Positions 1-9,100 of a stretch of DNA of 30,965 bases are shown in pieces; the first letter of the stretch is position 1, and each line of letters begins with the position of its first letter. The stretch is from NCBI GenBank assembly GCA_002118135.1, contig BDIU01000294.1, forward strand, positions 1 to 30,965. Reading direction: 5' to 3'. Source of the DNA: Trebouxia sp. TZW2008 (taxonomy: Eukaryota; Chlorophyta; Trebouxiophyceae; Trebouxiales; Trebouxiaceae). The notes beneath the pieces are model-generated. The model did not search any database and was not told the origin of the DNA. It saw only the letters and a program-made list of their open reading frames with translations. A program made the position numbers and the translations under genes.

Positions 1-2326
1 TTGGCTGTGCACTGCAGCTGTGAACAAAGATTTCCTGCCAGGGTCCAGTCCGACAATGCGCTGAGCCTGATCAATGCTGCGGCTGGGCAGCCCTTTGACC
101 CATTGTGAGTCAGTCATGTCTTGTTCTTGGCGCTGGCGTTTGCGCCTCGCTGCAGAAGCAGGAATGTGTGGTGGTGGTGGTTCTGACGGTGAAGGTGGGT
201 TTGGGTGGAAGACCAACACGCTGACGCTGACGCCATCTGTCTCAACCTCACCATGGAAGCGTTTTGCTGATGCATTTGACTGCTTGGCAAATCCTTGGCA
301 ATTTGTGTATTTGCTCCACCACCTGTCTCGGTCTGCCACAAATTGCGTGCAGCCTTCTTTGCTCAACTGCTGACTGTATACTTAGGCAATGAGATAATCA
401 TCAACCAATCACTGCGTTCGGGTTGTCTTGTAGCCAACATCGAACTGAAGGTGTTATCTGAACACCACCCACTTTGGGGTATTGCTCTTGCGCTAATTTG
501 TTACATGATGTAAGCTCATCTTCAAGCAGATGCATGCCAGCTACTTTGCAATAGCACCATTGCTTTGCAAGCATTTTTGTCTGTACAGCTGACAGGCTGA
601 CATAAACTTGACTGACATTGAGACCTTTGCGCAGATCAATATGCTGCTGATCTGCATCATGGCATTTGAGACCCCAAACAGCACTAGCTGTTAACGCTTG
701 AACTTGCATTGCCTACAATTGGCTTGCCTGATTGACAATGTGTGCTTGCTTTCAAGTTCTGGCTGAAGCAGTAGCTTCGTAAGCAGTAGTCAACAGGCTC
801 ATCTTGTTTCTCTGCACAGCTTACTCTGTCATGACACCAAACAGGCGCTGTGAAGCTGTAGCACAGGCATTTGAGTATTCTAGCTTTGCTGATCAGGACA
901 ATGCTGTTAAGACCACAGTCATTGCTGCTGCATCCTAGTCAATATTGCCCTGGACACACCTGTACTGTCAGCATGCAATGTGTGCACAACAATTGCCTGT
1001 TTGATTTTGCGATGCAGCACTGACAAAGAGTCTCATTGTTACAGGGCTTGCCATCCGAGTTCCACCTGGCAGGCGCAAGCTCTGACAAGCTGATTGGGCC
1101 ACAGAAGCGAGGGTCTACTGAGCTTGTGGCTAGGTCCTCTGCTGCGCCTACCCGGTCAGGTGGTGTCACTGGAGCTGCTGGCCTCACTGCAGGGGTGGCA
1201 GGCCCTTCAGCACCTTTGACGGTAAACATCAACACTACCACAGGAGTCAGCAAACCTGGTGCATCTCTCACAGTAGGCACATTTATGTACAACTGCTGTG
1301 TGCCTGAGCTGCAAACCATTGTCATGGTCAAAGTTCTGTCATTGCCTTCACGCAGCCTTCATGAGTGAAATGATCAGTCTCGCCTCTGGAATAGGGTATG
1401 TCAGAAACCTTGTTCATGCTGCGCAATCTGCACTGCATCACAGCTGTGTTGCATTTGCTCATTACAAGCTGTCATTCATTACATCCCAGATGTCTGCCGG
1501 AAGGTCCGATGAGTAACGCTGGACTTCCCATGCACAGGCAGGAGGGACCTTGCCTCAGTCACAGCCTTTTGGTCTGATGTCAGGCCTGTCCAGGGCACCT
1601 GGGGTGTCAAGGGCGTTAAGCAGGGGTCAGCGTGTGCATTATGGCCAGAAGCTGGTAAGAATCGACTTTACTTTGAGATGTCTGTAGTTGTGAACAGAAT
1701 GCATAGTTGCAGGGTACGTGTGCTTGTCAAACCTGTGAAATATCACAAAGTTCATCTTGGAGAAGCTGGCTAGCAGACGCAATGTTTAGCCTGACCTCTT
1801 ACACAAGCTGTGAAACTGATGTTGTCACAACACATGGGCAGCTGCAGTTTTGTTTCAGCAATCTTGTGAGCAGCATCCTCTGCCAAGCTGATTGGGACCT
1901 CCTTCAAATGGTATGAAATCATGACAACCACCAGTACACCAGAATGTACACTTCTGTGTGAGCTATCTTGCGTGCATGCTCATGCGGCAGTCCAAAAAAG
2001 CTCACAGCAGAATTGTTGCTCAATGCACATTGCACACATTCAATTCCAGATTCAACTCTACTTTTGGTCAGCAAAGCTTTGTTCTCAGCGTGCACCAAGC
2101 CTGGATTATTTGTATCCAGGAGGGTGTAGGTGAAGCTGGTGGGTCACCCTCTTCCCCCACCCCCTTTGCACACCATGTTAGGATGGTGCCTGCCAGGAAG
2201 TCTACTTCACCAAGTCCCTTGGCTGGAACAGGCCAGACTCAACCTACCATTCAGGAGGAGCAGGAGCATGTTGCAGAGGCTCCAATCCATAGCTATTCAG
2301 ACACTGACGATGAGGAAGACATCTGA
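1..2326 (+). CDS. C-terminal part of an unidentified low-complexity protein (5' end outside window)
   Basis: I do not recognise the product. Exons I can support: 18-104 (acceptor TGCAG, donor gtgagt; frame begins CEQRFPARVQSDNALSL), 1045-1221 (59 codons, starts GLPSEFHLAGASSDKLIG, donor gtaaac), 1538-1654 (39 codons, AGGTLPQSQPFGLMSG, donor gtaaga) and 2120-2326 (69 codons, ends SYSDTDDEEDI then TGA). The last three exons are all phase 0 at both ends and join cleanly. The exon at 18-104 ends in phase 2, so at least one unseen exon lies between 105 and 1044. The C-terminus is rich in Ser, Pro, Thr and Gly and ends in an acidic tail, so it is probably disordered. A partial echo of the 1045 exon (motif around AAGCTGATTGGG) sits at about 1880 in the last intron. 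A TGTAA signal at 2521-2525 could serve polyadenylation. Gene reality is fairly safe; identity is open. Confidence 0.6.
105..1044. other. Probable intronic stretch with no gene I can support
   Basis: The stretch lies between two exons of the left-edge gene. Phase arithmetic needs one or more exons here whose total length is 1 modulo 3, but none stands out. A GT/GG-rich patch lies at about 165-210. Open frames on both strands here are short and look random. Confidence 0.4.
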
Positions 2327-3110
2327 GAGCACTTTACCTTGATATGCCTGCTTCAGACGCAGTGAAGACGCAGTGCACTGAGAGCGTCTGAGTCAGATGC
2401 TGCCTCCTGCTTTGAATGGCTTTTGCTTTTCTCAAATTCTTGCTGTCCCATGTTTGAGCAACTCCTTCTAGATCCTTGATGGGGGAAGCATCTTGTGCCC
2501 TCCATGCATGATCCTGTCCTTGTAATGACAGGGCAGTCTTGGAATGTCTGAAATGCTGGTTGCACACATGGTGCACATCATTGCAAAAAGATCTAGCCAG
2601 CATGAATTTGCCTCAAGAACCTGCACTGCTTCTGTCACCAGTCAGCGATGGGAGCCATGCATTGCATCTCGACGAAACCTTGCAATGCTTGAGCATACGC
2701 AACAGGCTGCGGGACAGCATGTGCTTGCGAGGATAGGCTGTCAGCCATTGCATCGTCATAATTTGCAATCCTTGCCGCAAGCTTCGATGTGAGTGACAAG
2801 CAGATGGAAGTGTCATGTTTGCTCAGCAGCAAGCTCACATGCGGTAGAGCAAAACAGGTCTGGGCCCAGCCGTATCAACTCTGTAAAGTCATAATGACAG
2901 GTTGTAAAAGGAAATCTTTCCAAGCATGTTCGGTCGAAAGGCTGATGACTTACTGATTTCAAACTCTTGTGACCAGACCGAATGAGCCTACATGAAATTG
3001 TATAATTATACATGTTATAACACAGTGTTGTCTAGAGGTCATGTGTAGAATATAGCGCCAAGGTTCAGCTTTGTGAAACTAGGCAATATGTGCAATTTGT
3101 ACAGGCTCAC
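2327..3110. other. Space between the left-edge gene and the kinase 3' end
   Basis: This holds the 3' flank of the + gene (TGTAA at 2521-2525) and probably the still-unplaced last exon(s) of the minus-strand kinase. On the minus strand, about 2790-2700 reads ANYDDAMADSLSSQAHAV, which resembles the helix-F region of kinases (consensus ADxWSLG) without the Trp-Ser-Leu-Gly. I could not connect it in phase to the exon at 3111-3179. Confidence 0.35.
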
Positions 3111-6100
3111 GGTGGATCATTGACAGCAGCACCTCAGGGCTGGCCCACAGGTGACTTGTCTGTGGGGTGCTGTCAAGTCCTGTATGCAAGGTTGAAGTCA
3201 GCTCTTCATTCTCAGTCAAAGCACCAAGATGCAACAGTATGAAGCGTGTACACACACACACACACACACACACCCACACACTTGCAGGTTTGAAATGCTT
3301 GCTTGCAGGTTGCTCTTGAGTCTTGTACAGAAGAGTGGAGTCAGCGAGAGTTTCACTGTGAGCTTTGACCACAATCATGAGGATATGTAACAGTTTTCAG
3401 TTGCTTGATGGGCTGCCAGCAGAAGCCTTTTGTGCCACAGACGTACGCTCAGCTGCTGTTGCTACAGATCTCCTTCACGCATGCAGGTCCCAGGGTTGAA
3501 CAGATTGCATGCTATCAGAGATGGCATCAAAGAAGTTTGCTATATCATGGCATTGCCACAGAAACATGATAACAGGTGATGCAAGCTACTGTGCTAGCCA
3601 GTCATGCCGCAGGCAGGTGTGCCAGCGTCATTGGTTCAGACCAACAGACAACTTTTGCCGCAGCTGATGCCTGGGCAGCGTGGCATTTTGATCTGAGCAG
3701 CATCAAGCCAAAGTCCAAATGCCACAGCATTTGAGCAAACATGCCTAAGGCTACATGCGTCAAGGGCGTCAAGTGTAACAGCTTACTTGCATCGAGCGGG
3801 TATCCTGACCCAAAGTCAATGAGTACAGGATGCAGCCTCCCCTGGTTCTCTGTTGTGCAGACGTTCTGTACCTTGAGGTCCAGATGACACCAGCCGGCAT
3901 TGTGTATGTCAACCACACCCTGCAACAAGAGACAGCTTCAGAATCTTGCCAACCTGTCGGCTTGATTCGTCTTGCATCTACTGGTTATCTACCTTTGAGG
4001 AGACTGGCACCTCTGACTCATTGCATGAAGTCACAGTTTGATAGCAAAAAGTGGCTGACCTCGATCAACATGACCTCAATCATCAAGGAATAATACCAAT
4101 GCACCTGCTAGTGGCACAGATGCAGCAATTGCTTCTCAACTACAATGTCTTCACAAGCAGGATGACCATGTATCAAGTGATGATATCAAGACATGACCGT
4201 ACCTGGACCATGCCGCAGAAGACTGACAGGACGTCAGCAAGGAACTCGTCTAACGCCTCCTTGGGCTCCCAGACACGGCTTTCAGCCATCATGCTGTGCA
4301 GGGGAAGAGTCTCGATATACCTGCACACGAGAAAAGGACAAAGCTGTCAGCAACACTCATCTGGTCATGACAGCACGTCAACAAACAATGCAACAAACAA
4401 TTGACATGCTCTTGTAAGTGTCCAGTTGCATGATATTTGGCATGACTTGATTACAGGTCAAAATGTCATATGGCTTGTGTTGTGGCACAAGCCCAACGCA
4501 GGTGCACAGATCACATTGGGATTGTATAGAGGGCAGACTACACACAAGGTGTTGAATGTGACGGATGGGCGTTCATGCATACAGGCAAAGCATGAATCAG
4601 AATTTGACACTGCTGATGAGGCACTTGTTGGTTTTGCCAGATCAGCATGAGTTCAGTATGCATGCCAGAGGACCCACATCATGACACAGCACATGTACTG
4701 CTCTTCCTCCACAGCCACTAAGCCATCGTGTGGAGTCATATCACATAGGCAAAGCGCAGATGAAAAGCAAGCCCTGCTCACACATCGTTGATACGCTATT
4801 TGACAGCATTGCACTAGGGGCAACCCCAGGATGCAGAGCACCCACCGTCAACACAGCACATGTACCACTCCGCCTTATCAAGACAAAGCCATCGTATGAA
4901 GTCATATTACACAGGCAAAGCGTAACCCACAAGCAAGTCTTGCTCACACAGCATCGGCATATCACTTTTGTGGGTTACACTTTGCCTGTGTGATATCAAT
5001 ACTGATTGACAGCATTGTGCCAAGGCAAGCCCAGGATGCAGAGCACTCACCCCATGACACAACACATGTAGCGCTTGCCCTCCACAAACACAAAGCCATC
5101 ATGCACATGTAGCAGCTGGACGCAGTGCAATGAGCCCTGCACTGCTTGCATGGCCGCCAGCTCTCTCTTGGCCTGCTCCACACTGTATTCATCTTTGACG
5201 GCCATATACTTCACTGCAGCGGCCACCCAGTTGCCCTCCCCATCCTTGAACTGCCCGCTGCAATCACAAGACAGTGCGGTTCAGCACCAAAGACTCTGTC
5301 AAGTAGAAGCGAATACAGTGAATGCTGGTCTTGACAGGTAGTGCTGCTGTTTCTACTTGCACTGACTGCTGCAGCAGTCTGTTTCAGCATCAGCAACTAC
5401 AATGCAAGCTGGTCAAGAGGCATCTTCTGATGTCTCCATGAAAGCCATGTGAATCACAGCAACAGCCATCCAGCTGCCCTCACCATCCTCGCACTGGCCA
5501 CTGCGGCAGTGCATGACAGCATCAGCATCAGCAAATGCACTGACAAGGTTGAGAAGTACCTGATGATGTGCTATGTTGCAGTGACAAGTGCGCCATCAAA
5601 TGCACTCCAGTCCTGTCTTCACATCAACAGATGCCAAAATCAACAATAAGCCAAATCAATGCACCATTCACAATGCTTGCGTCAAGATGGCAGATGCCAA
5701 AGAAAGAACAGGAAAATCTACATGCATCACAACGGGAGCTTCTGTGAGGAGAAACAGCTCTGTTTTGGTGCCTTCAGACAGCGACCAGCATGAAGCTGAA
5801 ACATGAGAGGTCAGCAGATGCCAGGAGATCACTTTGATTGTTGTCTGTGTATCATTGCTCATGACTGATGGCAGTACTTGCAATTCATATCACAGGAAAC
5901 TAAGAGGAACTTACTAGTTGACAAAGCCCTGGGTGCCGGCGCCAATCAAGCCGCAGCTCTTGGGGTACTTGACGCTCAGCTCATAGAAGGCTGAGTTCCA
6001 GGTGCAGCCAGTACCAGGACATCAATAGATACTTACTAAATGATAACGCCAGCCACTGTGAGCTAAACTTTGGCAGATGTCAAATACTGACTAGTTGACA

Positions 6101-9100
6101 AAGCCCTGGCTGCCTGAGCCAATGAAGCCATAGCCCATGTGACTGCATAGCGCAGCTCAGAACAAGTGCAGCTGCAGACAGGACCAGGACCAGTCGAACA
6201 AAGCACTTACTAGTGAACAAAGCCCTGGGTGCCTGCGCCAATGAATCCGCAGCTCTTGGAGTACTTGGCACTCAGCTCAAAGAAGGCAGAATTCCAGGTG
6301 CAGGGTGTCAGCTCCCATGCGCCTGTCCGTCGAAGCCCTCCTTGGTGATTTCGCGGCACTGCCACTCTCTCTGTGGGCTTGCCAGCTGCAAGCATCACAA
6401 TGACCTCTAAGTCAAGCTTGAGGGTGAGCCGGATTTGAGAGTATGTACAGGTCATCAACACATCACATGCACTTGCAGCACGACTGATTTTCGATTGGTC
6501 CTCCCAGCAGATGATTTCCAGCAGAAGAATGTGGCAGTCATTGAGCACTCAGATGTCAAGCAACCAGCCAAGAACTTTTGGAACAATATGCAAACAGACA
6601 TTCAAGAAAGCATTTTATATACAACCTATACCAGAGCTGGGCACCTCAAAACAGCAGAAAAGTACCTGGGCCACTTGGATGGTCTGCACTGCAGAGTCTG
6701 TGGAGGGCTCGTCAGCAGGGACAGGCTGCTCCTCGGGCAGCACGCTGCCAGGAGGTACACTTCCACCATCAGTAGTCTTGCTACTGGCACTGCTGCTGCC
6801 AGCTGGCTGTCCATTGTCAGAAGAAGCTGGCCTGGCAGGGGATGCACTACTTGCTGCCTTGTCATCCTTAAGGGAAATAGGCACAACATGGGGCACATCA
6901 AGGGTAGTGGAGGGGTCCAGGGGGATAGTTGGGGAGGGGTCAATGGTGGTGGAGGGGTTCAGGGGGTTGGGTAGGGGTGAGGCACAGGTGCTGGAGGGGA
7001 CTGCGGGGACGTTTGCGGGTGGGTCAATGGTGCTACCATCGTCCTGAGTCACAGGTGTGGAGCCGGCTGCAGGGGGGTCTGGGTGGGTGGGGGGATCAGG
7101 GTGGGTTGGGGGCTCCAAGGGGCTGAGGGGGTAGGGGTCCTGGGTGCCACTGGCCTGCTGTGCTGGGGGTGTAGTGTCAGCTGCAGGGGCCGCAATGAGG
7201 GTGAGGGTGCCAGGGTGGGTCACCAGGTGGGCGGCAGGGGGGGTGTCAATGGGGGAGTCAGGCTGCTGAGGGCCTGAAGCTATCTGCTCAGAGGCTGTCA
7301 CCTGTGCACCAATCAATCAAACAATCAATCATTCAACAGCACTTACAGTTGCGGGCAGCGACCCAGATTCAACCCACCAGACTTCCTGGCTTGAAAGCAC
7401 ACATGAACGAGTTTGGCAGCCAAAGTCACCAGCAACATAGATTTATGCCGCTACTTTTGTTAGAATCTGGTGATTGAAGAATTCAATTGAGCACAGCTTT
7501 CAGTGCATGCGAAGAGTATGCTGACCAAGCTGATGACCTGATCAGCAGTTGTGAGAGCTTGATGTGTTTTTTTTGTGTATTGAGCAGCTTGTCAGCAATG
7601 TAAATACACTGCACAAGCAATCAGCTCGGGCAGTTCCCAATCAACGCCTAAGCGCAACAGACCAGGCATTACAGGCAACAGGATTGGGATGATCCTGCCT
7701 TACAAATGCAAATAGGAGTGCAGCAGACCCAATACAGCTCCTGATACCAAGATTATGAATGGAGGGGTGTCACACTCTCGGCAAACCTGCTTCAAGCTTC
7801 ACTGTATGATCAACCAGTAGACTCTAGTACCACGTTTTTCCTTTGGATGAGGAACGACATACCTGGACACTGACGGAAACGCCATCAGCAATGTTGTCTG
7901 CTGGGTGACTCTGACTGCCCTCACGCAGCATAGCATCAGGCGTAGCGCTGCCGTCATACACTGAAGGGTCCTTAGGCTTGACGCCAATTGCTGACTTGGA
8001 AGCATCAGCTGTCTTGACCTGCAGAACAAAACACATTGTCAGTGTAGCACATAGCATGCAGCAAAGCAACAGTTGTAGTCTTGCTGTCATGCACTGCAGC
8101 ATCGTTGGGCTTGGTGCCACTTGTGGACTTGACACCATCAGCAGTGTCGACCTGCAGAACAGAGTGCATTGTCAGTGTAGCACTTTGCATGCAGCAAAGC
8201 ACCACTTGTAGTCTTGCTGTCATGCATTGCAGCATTTTTAGGCTTGATGCAAGTTGCCAATTTGGCGCCATCAGCGGTCTTGACCTGCAGAAATGTACAC
8301 GTTGTCAATTGAGTTGCATATCAAAATTTCATTTCAACTGTTCACAATAGTGTTATGCTGTGAGATGAATGTGCACAAGCTTATGATGAGGTGCACAAAG
8401 TGCAGATGCTGACTGCTGATACACTGACAAGCATGAGTTTACGCAGACAGCCTACATTTGCACAGCTTTGATAGTTGCTTCAACTTGTAATGCGCATGGA
8501 CACGGATCGACCTGACGTCAGATCCCGCCAGTATCACAGCCAGGACACTGCAGCAATGCTGTTGATCAAGATTGTTACCAACGCAACAGATTAGTCACCT
8601 GGGCTACTCCTGTTGGGAATTCCCTCACCAGTGAAGTACCCTGGTCTAAGCAAGCCAGCACAACAGCCAAGCCAGTGCAGCAATTATGTTGATCAGGTCT
8701 GTTACCAATGCAAACAGATTGATTACCTGGGCTATGCCTGTTGGGTTTCACCTCAGCAGTGACGCACCCTGGCCAGATCCAGTCAGCACCAGCCAAGTCA
8801 GCACGGCACTGGGGTTGTTCAGGAATGTTCACAATGCAACAGATTAGTTACCTGGGCTACCCCTGTTGGGGTACCCCTCAGCAGTGAAGCACCCTGGTCA
8901 GATCCAGCCAGCTCTGCAGCCAAGTCAGCACGGCCAGTACCGCTGCCACAGATCTTCTGGGACCCGGAGACTCTGCTCCAGGCAGTTGCCCACGCCTGGT
9001 GGAATACGACCACAGCATCTCTTGCACAGCACCCGAGGCTCCTGGCTGAGTTGTGAGCCAAAGGCACCGCCTTATCAAAGGCTACTGACGCTGTTTTGGG

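Noticed and set aside
6300..6393. Kinase frame starting LASPQREWQCREITKEGFDG right after a TTGCAG acceptor
   Set aside because: It fits phase 0 from the linker exon but hits a TGA before the Gly loop. The other frame (ending AWELTPCTWNSAFFEL) is open through the loop, so I treated the acceptor as unresolved rather than calling a frameshift.
7863..8950. CRISPR array
   Set aside because: The regular repeats are exon borders with splice sites in a eukaryotic gene; units differ from each other and there are no unique spacers of fixed size.
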